Assembly: GCF_022376445.1 (NCBI RefSeq)
Contig: NW_025954990.1
Span: 186,001-250,000, forward strand
Direction: 5' to 3'
Source of the DNA: Fomitopsis serialis
Lineage: Eukaryota > Basidiomycota > Agaricomycetes > Polyporales > Fomitopsidaceae
DNA length: 64,000 nucleotides
Made by a program: the position numbers and the translations under genes. Under the pieces are notes generated by a model. That model saw only the letters and a list, made by a program, of their open reading frames with translations. It was not told the DNA's origin and searched no databases. The stretch's first letter is position 1, and each line of letters begins with the position of its first letter. This document shows, in pieces, positions 40,256 to 51,187 of this stretch.

Positions 40256-41587
40256 ATGTCCAAGCGCATTCGTATCCTCACGTCTGAGGACGTCGCTGCC
40301 CACAGCACGGCTGAGAGCTGCTGGGTCACCCGCAACGGCAAGGTCTACGACGTGACCAACTTTCTTGCGGACCACCCTGGCGGAGACGACCTTATCCTCA
40401 ATTATGCCGGGAAGGACGTAGAGGAGATCATGCGCGACCCGTTGGAGCATGACCACTCGGATTCTGCGTACGACATGTTGGACGAGTGCTTCATTGGGAG
40501 GTTGGGCACCCCCGAGATGATCGTGAGCGAAGGTGCGTAGTCAGGATATCTGCATCCCGTCCGCTGCTGACCAACGTGTGCAGACTGGGTTCCGGATGAG
40601 GACTTCCATCCGGAGGACACGGACGTTGCTGCCGACTTTGAGAAGAACGAATTCCTCGACCTCCGCAAGCCGCTGTTCCTCCAGGTCTGGCAGGCCAACT
40701 GGTCCAAGTCCTACTACCTGCAGCAGGTCCACCAGCCCCGTCATACCCGGAGTCGCCGCGTCTCTTCGGGCCCGGCTACCTCGAAGTCTTCACTCGGACG
40801 TCGTGGTATGTCGTGCCCATGGTCTGGCTGCCCATTGCAGGCTACATGTTCGTCCGCTCGCTGGTCCAGTACACACTCGGTGGCAACTCCCTGCCGCTCT
40901 TCACCCAAAACCCTGCGGCGCCGCTGAAGGTTTTCATGGCGATTCATATCCCTACCTCCGCGGTCGTGAAGACTACGATGTGCTTCTTCCTCGGCAACTT
41001 TGTGTGGACCATCCTGGAGTACGTGTTCCACCGCTTCCTCTTCCACATCGACAAGTTGCTGCCCGACAACCCTGCCGGAATCACGCTGCATTTCCTTACG
41101 CACGGCATCCACCATTACTTGCCCATGGACCGGTATGTCGCACAACTTTCACTGAGGATGCGGGAATACTCACCAGACGAATTTAGCCTGCGGCTTGTCA
41201 TGCCTCCTGTGCTCTTCTCAGTGCTGTCGTTCCCCATGACACAGCTTGCGCATGCACTGTTCCCACCGGCTATGGCCAATGGTGTTATTGCCGGCGCGTT
41301 CGTCTTCTGTGAGTGGCCGCTATATCGGTTTCGGTGCATCGTGCTTATGCCGTACTCGGACAGACGTGCTGTACGACTGCATGCACTACGCGTAAGTGGT
41401 CTTACACCTTCCTCTGACTCATGTGGCTGACTGATCGCTTTCTAGGCTGCACCACACGAAGCTCCCCACGTACGTCCGTGAGATGAAGAAGTACCACCTC
41501 GCGCACCACTACAAGAACTTCGAGCTCGGCTTCGGTGTGACGAGCAAGATGTGGGACTACGTGTTCAACACCGTTCTTCCCATGTAA
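40256..41587 (+). CDS. SCS7: Fatty-acid 2-hydroxylase (ceramide hydroxylase), one frame break
   Basis: ER membrane enzyme that 2-hydroxylates the very long acyl chain of ceramides. Exons 40256-40532, 40584-41132, 41187-41308, 41364-41391, 41446-41587; 372 aa once one base is allowed for. The N-terminal cytochrome b5 domain shows HPGGDDLILNYAGKD. The hydroxylase domain shows the di-iron histidine clusters HRFLFH, HFLTHGIHHYLPMD, DCMHYALHH and YHLAHHYKNF, with hydrophobic segments WYVVPMVWLPIAGYMFV and MCFFLGNFVWTILEYVF. Near 40744 the frame shifts between VHQPRH and PESPRLFGPGYLE as if CATTAC had lost a T. The start MSKRIRILT fits the family; an in-frame ATG at 40154 would add 34 residues that look non-coding. 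Confidence 0.85.
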
Positions 41588-42060
41588 CGGGTTGTACGAC
41601 ATTGTCGGTTGTTATGATAGCTCGATAGTACATTACTATTTCTCCTCCCCTCGTTGTTGACGCTTTAGTTGCTGGCGTGGCTTTGGATTTGTAGGGATTT
41701 TCAATGGCCTCCGTCGTAATGGATTTTGCATACCTTCGTGGGATATTGCCTGAGTCTTTCCAGGTAGACAGCGACATACGAAGTCAAGTTCTAACTGTAA
41801 GTATCATGGCGTTACAGAGGATCGTTGCGGATCAGTGTGCGTAAGTACTAATTATTGTCCGGGAGTTGAATGTAGTATGTAGCGCCACTATAGACGGTGC
41901 TTGATACAGTTGTACTTATAGAAATAAGCGCTGTCGCGGTTGCTCTCCTCCTTCATGCTGTTCCCAGTCACTTGTCCATTGCTCGCATTGATCTAACTTA
42001 TTCAACGTACATTGTTTCTATCTGTCTGGCGGTACGAGTGGCGTCACCTGAGCTCGGACG
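41588..42060. other. Intergenic region between SCS7 and SEC5
   Basis: About 470 bp, both neighbours on the plus strand. No coding, RNA or repeat signal noticed. Confidence 0.45.
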
Positions 42061-45000
42061 ATGGGCAGGCTTACATTCGAAGTCGATGATGCGGAACTCT
42101 TGAAGACCTACGGCATATCTTCTCTTGCGCCGAAGTACAGCAAACGTGTTGAGTATCAGCGCAGTGTCTGACGGCGAGGACTTGGTAGGAAATGGGAGGA
42201 GGTCGATCATGAGAAGGACAATTCCCTCGCGGGCATGTTGACTGGTAGCGGTGAGGGCGAGCCGGATCCGTTGGGCCTACAGGACGTCATCGAGTGCGTT
42301 CGTACATCTAATGTGGTGAATATATGCCTCATTCATGTCTGTATCAGTGTGCGAGATATGGACCTGGAAACAAGTCAGTAGCGTCTGCTCTGTTCTTGCG
42401 AAATCCTGAGCCCCGCTTTAGAGACCGCGGTCCTCATATCTTCAAAGTCATTCAATCCAAAGGCATTCTTATCGGCTGTACATCCAAATGCGACATACCA
42501 GGACCTGGCAGCTGGTATACAGCAGCTGCGAGCGTCGATTGATGCCCGTTCCGAGGCAGTGAAAGTCCTCGTAGAGGAGCACTTCAACCGTTTCGTCGCG
42601 GTGAAGGCCTCCACGGATGGTATGTGTCCACAGAGCTTTGTGTAGCGATAGTGTAGACCTCATCCCACTATGTTGCAGCCTTATATGCTGAAATGCAAGA
42701 GGGCGTCCTAGCAGAGAAGTCTGATTTCGGCTCAAGACCGCTCAGAGATCACATCAAGCGTATGTCGTTTGTAACGGTTCTCTCACAGTGCTCATACCCT
42801 ACTACAGAGTCTGCCCAGAAGGCAGATGTGGTCTTCCTGCCTGTCCTGGAAAATGCCATGAAAGCTCAGAAGCTACGGACAACGTTGGGTGTATTCGAGC
42901 GATCCAAATTCTTCTTCAGTCTACCTGGCACATTGATTGAGTCCATAGAAGCGGTATGGCGTTGTCGTGGGACAGTCTGCGCTTAGAACGTACTGAGTCT
43001 CCTTGGACAGGGACGCTACGAGGCTGCATTGCGGGATTACAAGAAGGGCAAGTTCCTGCTCGAGACAAGGCCTGGGCAGATACTACCGGTCGGTCCAAGA
43101 GATGCGCAAGGGTCTACCGCGGAGTCCCAGCAGAAGAAGATCCTCAATAAGGTCTGGGGCACAGTGGAGAAAGTGATGGGCGAGATGAAGAACCAGCTTC
43201 TCAACAAACTCCAAGAGCCCGCTCGGAGTGTGGATGAGCAAGAGAAGACGATTGAGTAAGCCTGCGACACAGAATATCGGCATTTCCGCTGACCTTCTCC
43301 GCAGGATCTTGCTTGAGCTTAATCCTTCGGATGATCCGGTGTGGACGTACCTGGACGCGCAACACAAATATATCATCAACCATATGCAAGGGACCTACAT
43401 AAATTGCGTTGAGCATATTCGGTGTAAGCGAGCTTATACTACTTCGCGAACGTCACTGATTCTTGTTGAAGCCGTTCATGATTCCACACTGCCTATCATC
43501 CGAAGTCCGGATACCCTACCCGGCATCCTGGCTGGCCAGCTGCAGACCTGTATTGCGGCATTAGAAGCCAAGCAAGGGGACGTGGTCATTGGTATGTCTG
43601 ATAGACCAAGTATGGCATTGTCTTCTCATGTCGGCCTTGCCTATGACGTGCAGCGCAGGCCGGGGCGACAGAGGTTTGGGCAGCCGTCCTAGCGATGGTG
43701 AAGAATGTGTCAGAGGTTATGCTCACCACGATGCCGAACTTCTGGAGGATCGCCAAAGGTTTCCTCGATGGGAAGCTGAAGAAGGCTTGTACCCTCTTAG
43801 AATGCGCCCTCAGTTACTGACATCTCGTGTAGAACCCGAATACCGCCGGCGGTGCGCGGCGCAGTCCCTCGCAGTGTCGCGCCATGGCTCTAGACATCGT
43901 CAAGCTGTACATCTCATTCTTGTCCGAGTTCTTCATGTTCTCCGACAGCCGCGTGTCGTCGCCGCCCAACGCCGCAGTGGAAGCGACACCACCGCTACTG
44001 CCGCGTGATTCTAACTCGCTCACGACTGCTTACCAGCTCATGAAGATACTTGGTGAGATACAAGACAGTGTCAACGACGTTAACAGTATGGAAATCTCGA
44101 ACGAGGCGAGCTCTAGTCTCAAGGGCCTGCTGGAGAGCGCGAGGTGGAAGTTCGAAGATATAGTCGTACACGGCTGGCTCAGAGGTAAGGATCATGCCGA
44201 AACATCGGGTGAACGAAAGGCTGAATATATGCTACAGACGCCAACGTATTCTACTACCTGGAAGACTGGATAGGATCCATAGTTGATCCATTCACAACAC
44301 TTTACCTCTCCAAGCTGCGCGCGTTCGAGAAGGAGATGTCCGCGTGTGCGTTCAAGATCGCCGGCGGAGTTGATTTATCGACTTCCGCTGCGACGTCTTC
44401 GTCGCGCTTAGTCAAACGGAAGACTGTCGCCCCCGAATTCACCTCCAAAATCACGAAGGCTTTCGTTGACTCGCTATTCGCGGTACTCGATGGCCTCGTG
44501 CATTTGGCGTCTGATGAGTCGCCATCCGGTCCAGCACTACCAACTGTCATATCCGAAGTCGCCGGAGCGACGAAAACCAACCCTTTGGAGCTAGTCGATA
44601 TACAGGAAACGGTATGAATGTCTGAGCGCTCTTCTCTCGATTCCGCGGGCCTCATGTCTCCGATTCTCCCAGGACAATAGGTCACTGCTCGTGGTGTCTA
44701 ACATCGATCACCTTAGGCGCGTTCTTATTCCAAATATGGCCAGCGAATTGGGGAACAGTCTAGGTGTGTCCATGGAGGAAGACAAACGCGTAGGGCCCCA
44801 AATTGGTTTAGTCATCGCGATTGGCATGCAACTGAATTGGCGTCACCACAGACCCTTATTGGAATCGTGCAAGACCTCGACAACACATTATTCCAGAGTT
44901 ACGTAAAGCCCAAGTCCGCCGCGCTGATGGGTATGGTACGGAATGGGGTGCTGGATCCCCAGATGGACTGGTACGAAACCCCACAACCCCGAGGTCGGTG

Positions 45001-45626
45001 CCTGCATTATCAAAGATGTTATACTCTATCTAACAATTTGTCGCGTTCAGAGATCCGTCCGTACATCTTCGAGATCTTGATGTTCCTTGTCGGTGTGCAC
45101 GCCCAAGTTAGCGCGGCGGCAGCCCCGCTGCTGGAACGCACCCTGAATGCACTCGTAGAGGACGTGGCCGAGGAGGCGCTCCGCTGTTTCCGCCAGGTCA
45201 AGCGCTTCGGCATGGGTGGCATGCTCAGGGTGCGTAGAACCCCCCTCCGAAGGACTCCTTTCCTGTCTTCGGCCACACAGAGGCTCGCGCGCCTCCCATA
45301 CGCTTGACTAATCCCACTCACAGGCCACGCTCGAGATTGAGTTCCTTCATCAGACGCTCTCGCGTTACGTCACTCCCTCCGCGGACCAGACGCTTTCGGA
45401 TTTGTACACGAAGATCTCGCAGGCATACGCGCGCCGACCCGGTGACGAGAATTTGCAAGCCAACCTCGACGGCGTGAAGAAAACTTTGGCAGATACGCGC
45501 CGCGCTACTGGAATTGAATTCCTGTGCTTTAGGCAGACAAAGGATAAAGCTAAAAAGGAGGGCACTCCCGGCGGGTCGAGGAGCAGGGAGAAGAGACGGG
45601 AGAAGCAGCCGGAAGCAGGGGGTTAA
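42061..45626 (+). CDS. SEC5: Exocyst complex component SEC5 (EXOC2)
   Basis: Subunit of the exocyst, which tethers secretory vesicles at growing hyphal tips. Sixteen exons: 42061-42134, 42189-42293, 42348-42373, 42422-42619, 42679-42759, 42808-42953, 43011-43255, 43305-43423, 43472-43591, 43654-43784, 43833-44184, 44238-44611, 44673-44789, 44852-44993, 45051-45229, 45324-45626; 903 aa. The diagnostic N-terminal string is [19 protein letters not shown], followed by the coiled-coil [18 protein letters not shown] and ALYAEMQ. The remainder is helical as expected of the CATCHR fold: [44 protein letters not shown]. The C-terminus is a basic tail. Intron 10 (43785-43832) begins GC rather than GT; no in-phase GT donor is available. 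Otherwise the frame is clean across 3.6 kb. Confidence 0.9.
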
Positions 45627-45859
45627 CCATTCCAGTGGGTTACGCTGACTGAATGGGTTTTCCCCGGAGTCCCTCGGTGCCTGCTCTGCCAAAGGGGCTA
45701 AACGCAGAGCGCATTCGTGCGGACGCGTTCTAGACAACTCCAGAACATTACGATACCTCGGAAGGATGTACGACTACTTATGATACAGTGCGACGTGTGG
45801 TAACTTATGTGATGGCAATCAAGGCCCCTCGTTGTCATTGACAGGCTAGTTCCGTGAGA

Positions 45860-47921
45860 TTATGCAAACAGGTCAACGATAATCGTTATGATGCCGAGGA
45901 CTGTATGAATGTGAGAGCGAGTTCGGCTATTGCACAAATTGGCAGGAGCATACCTATCTCTACCCCAATCAGAGCGATGACAATTTGTTCCAGACGTTCT
46001 GCGTGCCGGCTTGACACGGTCTCTTTGAGAAGCTGGAGCATATCTTGTAGCACCTGGGAGTCCAAGGATAATATGTGAGATGACTCTTCGGAGGACGTAC
46101 GGCATGCTGCCGCGCTTACCTCCACACGAGTGTTGAGCAAGTCAATTCGCTGAGGAATTTCCAAATAATCGCGTGCTGCGTCGTATAGCGGCTGCAAGTC
46201 AGGATACGTCTATACGGCAAAGAAGGCGTCGCGTGATTATGCAGGAACGACTTTGGCAGTCGAAAGACTCCTTACCCAGAAGACCTCCTAGACACTGATG
46301 AATGACCGTGGGACACGAACACAGTGTATGAAAGTGACCTACCGGAGAGTCGAGCACTGATCCGACCGAATTGATATTCGCCCTCAGCAGGAACAGCTCC
46401 CCGATTTTTCGCATGATGTCTAGAACCATTGAGAGCTCAGTCAGCCACGGTATTGAACAACGTACCCTTATGCGGCATCCCGATCTTCCCCGTCTCACTA
46501 ATTATCTCGGGGATATCCTTGGTCTCTTCGATCGTCGAGGAGATGAGTTCTTCAAACTACAAATGGATACATTGCGATGGGAAGGTCAGAGTCAGGCCAC
46601 GGAATGCGAAGGCTCAGAGTGAGAATTCTGGAGTACTACTGCATCGCACGGCGATTCACTCACCAGAGATATCTTGACAGACTGCGACAAAGCGTGCGAT
46701 AATGAGAGTTTTGTCCTAGGAACATAGATGAGCAGGTCGACTGTATTGAAATTGGAAGGACGTGCATGTATCCGGACCCAACCCTCAGAGTGATCACGTC
46801 GTTGTAGATCCTGAAGGATGCACGATTTAAGCTCAGGGTCGCCACATGAAAATGAGATGCTACTCACCGGCTATAATTCGCATAATAGTAGTTGAGATCT
46901 TCCATTTCTACGGCGTGCGGGGCTAATACGAGAGGGTGAGATTTTGCGACGGATGCGGTCCTGACAACTGCCCTACCTAGCTTATCGACTTCAAATCGTT
47001 TGCTGTATGGAACTTAATCAGCAAGGAAACCCTGCAGGCGAACAAAGACTGACATTGACGAAAGGAACCGTTTTTCCTGGGCCTCAGTCATGCCCCAGAG
47101 TACAACCGTTCCATACTTGAACATGAATATCTCCGCTCCCTGGGAGTCTCAGGCACTAGGAACTTGTGCTTCCTCCTACGTTTCGACACTTCTTGTTCGC
47201 CGTCTGTATGCGCATGCCCGTCTCTGTCCGGTACTAGCTCCGGTACACCGAGCAAGTCACCGGTCTCTGGTGAATCAGGCTGAAAGTGGACTTGACGCTG
47301 TGAGCCTGAGGGCACTTCGGCGTGCTCATCATAAGCATAGGGCGTATAGATAACCTCGTCGATGATCCGAGGATTTGTATGGTAAGACGGGCGTCTTGCA
47401 TTGAAAAACTTCATCAATTCAGGAAAACGGTAGGACCTAGTACCGTGAGTGCTCAGAACACAAGTTGTGGTCAATGAGAGGTGAGCTCACCCAGCAGTGG
47501 CATATGCGGTGACACGCGGCAGCGACTTTGCCTTTCGCTTCGTCAACGCAGGGCATCCCGTCTGGCAGTACCGGCAGGTATGAGGTCGAGTTGATTGTAG
47601 ACCTAGCCGAATAAGCATGCGCGACGCGACGTTGGCATGCAGACATCCCACAAAGTCGTTGATCGGCTCGCACCTCTACGTCTTCCGGCTCCTCCTCATC
47701 GTCCCCATCTTCGTCGCTATCTGCCTCTTCTTCGCTTTCCTCCGCACCGTGTCAACTTTCGGAGGTGCGGGAACGTCGACCTTCTTCGCTGGCAAGACAG
47801 GCTCCGGTTGGTCTGGCAATACCTTGAGCTTGCCCGCGACCTTTGTCGAGCGATTTGCACCGCGAGCCTTAGCTTCCGGCGCCGCCTGCGCTGGGAGTTT
47901 CTGGCTGGACTGACTGGCGGA
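45860..47921 (-). CDS. RMD1: RMD1/DUF155 family membrane protein, with three frame breaks
   Basis: RMND1/Sif2-type protein; relatives act at mitochondria or in meiotic nuclear division. Exons 47921-47653, 47602-47491, 47436-47054, 47002-46868, 46810-46778, 46715-46664, 46556-46466, 46419-46343, 46287-46276, 46209-46120, 46053-45954, 45900-45860; 465 aa if three bases are allowed for. Conserved pieces: VYNQLDLIPAGT, RVTAYATAGSYRFPELM, FKYGTVVLWGMTEAQEKRF, VEMEDLNYYYANYSRIY, TKLSLSHALSQSVKISLFE, MRKIGELFLLRANINSV, EVFWTYPDLQPLYDAARDY and LEIPQRIDLLNTRVEVLQD, then a C-terminal membrane segment VLGIITIIVDLFA. Frames jump near 47744, 47545 and 47135, each as one missing base. Exon 9 is a 12-nt microexon coding EVFW. 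The acid-rich EEADSDEDGDDEEE precedes the domain. Confidence 0.82.
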
Positions 47922-48195
47922 CATAGCAGAGACGATCGACGGGGAGTACAACCACAAGTCCAGAATGTCAATGAGGTCAATATTGATCCCATGGCGCGCT
48001 AACCATAAATGGAACCGTGTCTATTACGTAATTACCCGCTCTCTCGAAGGCATTGTGGCACGCGTGCGCTCGGTTGGTCCGGCTTGTTCTCTGCGCTCAT
48101 TCGCGCATTTTTGCACTTGTCTACGCGCCGCCAAGTACTCAGAACCTGTGCAATCGCTGTCGAAGAGACCGATTAGTGACCGGAGCATCAGTCGT
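47922..48195. promoter_or_regulatory. Divergent promoter between RMD1 and the DNAJC11-like gene
   Basis: A 274-bp stretch between two start codons on opposite strands. It must hold both promoters if the starts are right. No box stands out. Confidence 0.3.
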
Positions 48196-51187
48196 ATGTC
48201 AGGATCGACTCTCGATGATGGCGGCATACCAGGATCCCCGACGAGCGAGAGTACCTCTAGTATGTCAACCATTCAAGACTGCCGCATATACATCGCTGAA
48301 CTTCCCCAAGCACGGTTCTCAACCTTCCAAAGACTGTCTCAGACCAAGAATAAGAGAGCGCTACCGCCAGCTTTCTGTGTTGTTTCATCCGGACAAGCAC
48401 CAGGATGAGACCGCTAAAGCGACGGCGACTAAGCGGTTCTTGGAAATCCAAAAGGCATATCAAGGTGCGAGAGGCAGTACGTCACAAGAAGCTGTGGAAT
48501 TGATGTGGCCAGTCCTGTCCGACCCCATTAGCCGGTAATTGCCTGTCCTTCTTCTAGTGCCGAGCCGCTGACATTGTATCAGACGTGCCTATGACCTGCT
48601 AGGTTAGCTATTGTTATCCATATATGCGTCGCACGATTAAGTATCTGTCAGCTCAGGTCCACAAGGTTTACAAGTCATTCGGAGCGTTGACTTAGCTGAC
48701 CTCCCGGAGGCCGAGGTACGTGTTCCGGAGGCGATGACACACCCCCTCACATCTTATACCTCTACCAGCTCGACAAATCCTACTGCAACGAGGTCGGGAA
48801 GTGCAGGATGACGACCTGAGTTTCTGTCAAGTCGGAAGGCCGTGTCATCGCTGGATTCGACGCTAGTTCATTGTTTGATGAGGATATCGGCTATTACTCT
48901 GATCCAATCCCTGGCACGCTGGAGCGTTTTGGAATAGGTTCGAGGACATCAGCCAAACCGGAATGACCTTCAAGCATAAATTCAGGTAGGTGCTTTAATA
49001 TTCTGGCTTGTTTGTTGATGTAGAGCTCGGTTGCAGCAAAATTCAGCGACAAAACGACTGTTGTTGTATCTGACCGTGTGAATGTGCGTCCTGCCAGTGG
49101 TCGCCCAGGTCCTGTCAAATCGCTTATTGGGCACGGTCTCTCATCAGTTTTCGCCGCGTCTCAACTTCGAGGTACGGCACCGCAGTACAAGTGATGCTCT
49201 GCCTTTGCTCATTACGTCAACGCCTATCACAGGCCACTGTCAGCGCTCTGCAGATGTCTCTTCTATCAACGAAGACGACATACCAGGATAATAACAACAC
49301 GATAACATGCCAGATTCACCCTCCGCGCGCACTATATTGGTTCTTCTCTGGCTTTACCTCGGCACCAGGACCGGTCACCGTCGCGTATTCCCGTCGGCTC
49401 TCTAGTAAGTCGCCCATGGAGGGGACAGTCATGTCCAGTCACATCCGTGGCACCTGCGCTGGCGATTATCTTGTCCTCGGCCCGTCTGTTTGACCATACA
49501 CCCGAGGCCAGCTTCCGCCAGCCTTCCTTGGCGCCGGTCCTGCGTGCGGCCGCCGTCTAAGTCTGGTCTTGCGATGGGTAGCACTTACTGGGAAGTACAA
49601 TTTCACTTGCCAACCTGTGGAGCGGGATCAACGCGGAATGGGGTGTCGTGTTGGCGGAAATAGGTTTACGAGTCAAAACTGGTATGCAGCTCGGAATGAC
49701 GGGGCTGAGCTGGTCTTTTGGCGGCGAATGGCGCAAAGCAGGGAACTCCATCGGTTCTAGTGTCGCCTGCAACCTCGGAGGCGTCACTTTCAAGCTCGAG
49801 TGAGTTTGTCAGACGTTCAACGTAACGAGAGCGACTGAACTCTACAGTGTGTCTTACCTGGGGCAGGCCTCACTCTCCCCATCGTGCTCTCGCATGACCG
49901 AGAACCCGGGCTGGCCTCTGGACTACGGCAGCGCCCTCGGCGGCACTTGTTTTGACGTACATTTTCGTCCTTCGACCACGCCATCGAAGGGAACGTCTCC
50001 GGTAGGGTCCGGTTCCGTCGAGAGCAGTCGCATGTGCTGATCGTCTGCATCTTGCTGCTCAGGTTCTTCCGAGACGCACGCCGTGCCTTACACGAGGAGA
50101 AGCTGAACTCCAGCGTGAGACCAAGAGACGTCACATACTCCAGGACGTCGCAAACGGCACATGGACGCTGAGAGGCATGCGATGGTGCGAGTCTGGACTC
50201 TGTGATGCAGAGCAAGTTCTGACACTGACGTGGTTGCCTCAGGTCTCGTCATCCTCGAAGCATTCTATGGTCCGCTGGAGCGCGACGAAGTAGCCGAAGG
50301 CCTGGATCTGGACGTCACCGTGGCGTTGCAGGCCTTGGTGCACAGAAGTCAGTGTACATCCCTGGCAGGCGCAGCAAGGTTAGCTCCTATTCACTGAGCA
50401 TTGGCAATTACCATGGCGTCCGGATTATGAGCCTTTGCTTAATATGACGGGAGGCAGACACTCTCCTCTCGCCGTGACCTTCTTCGGATTTGGACGCGAC
50501 AACGCTTGGAGGCTCGGCGGCTCTTTAGCCGTTTAGGCACCGCGCATTGCCGATAGTGTCTGAGCTTCCCTGACAGTGACAGCGTCATGCTGCTCTTGGT
50601 CAATCGGCTCCTGATGGCTGCCACGCAACCTCATCCGTCTTCCCCGGCGTCGTGGCGTCGAGTGACAGCGCGCTCACATAAGCACTGCGCTCGCAGCTCG
50701 ACGTGCCCCTCGGCAAGTCCCAAGACAATGCGCGCTATTCCAGACAAAATTCTCGATGGTCTTTTCGTCTCGTGGTGTTCAGCGTCAAAGGTTACATCAG
50801 GCAATGAAGCATGTTTCGACGTTCATGCTGTTTATCAAGATGCATGCAGAAACATTCCTCTTGTCCGGGTCTCCGTGCGTCTGCTGCAGTGCTCGGCGAT
50901 GGTTATGCGGCGGTGTCACGCTTCTGCAAAAGACTGTTGCCATCGCAATGCATTGTGCTCCTTGATAAAGATATAGAATTACTAAAATCTCCCATGCGTC
51001 CCAGGCCGGCCTCCAAGGATTCTATGATCCAGCCCCGGAGTGGCAAAAGTGCTCCGGATTCGGTATACGTTCCGAGGGTCCTTGCATTATGCAGAGATAT
51101 CGGATTGGATGCCGGTGGTACTGCCTCTGGAAGGTACGTCGCCCCGCATCTCCTCTTCGCACGCCTCTCAACCCGCGAGGCTAATTG
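48196..51187 (+). CDS. DNAJC11-like J-domain protein, frame broken repeatedly
   Basis: J protein related to DNAJC11, which in animals sits at the mitochondrial outer membrane with the MICOS system. The J domain is seen as IRERYRQLSVLFHPDKHQDE with the HPD motif, then ATATKRFLEIQKAY and VLSDPISR|RAYDLLG. Further on: GLQVIRSVDLADLPEAE, VIAGFDASSLFDE, TGMTFKHKFR, GTVSHQFSPRLNFE, LSWSFGGEWRKAGNSIGSS, then the C-terminal DUF3395-like part VVASGLVILEAFYGPLERDE, ADVTVPL-like LDVTVALQALVHRSQ, and GLQGFYDPAPGVAKVLR. Between these blocks the frame jumps several times (near 48350, 48771, 48820, 48930 and 51037 among others), each as a missing base. A 623-nt gap (50381-51003) with GT...AG ends splits YIPGRRSK from AGLQGFYDP. 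I cannot give a full exon list; the start (48196) and the end are approximate. Confidence 0.7.

Noticed and set aside
30244..41587. A metabolic gene cluster formed by the polyol dehydrogenase, acyl-CoA synthetase, phosphatase and fatty-acid hydroxylase
   Set aside because: The enzymes belong to unrelated pathways, orientations are mixed and no core synthase or transporter is present.
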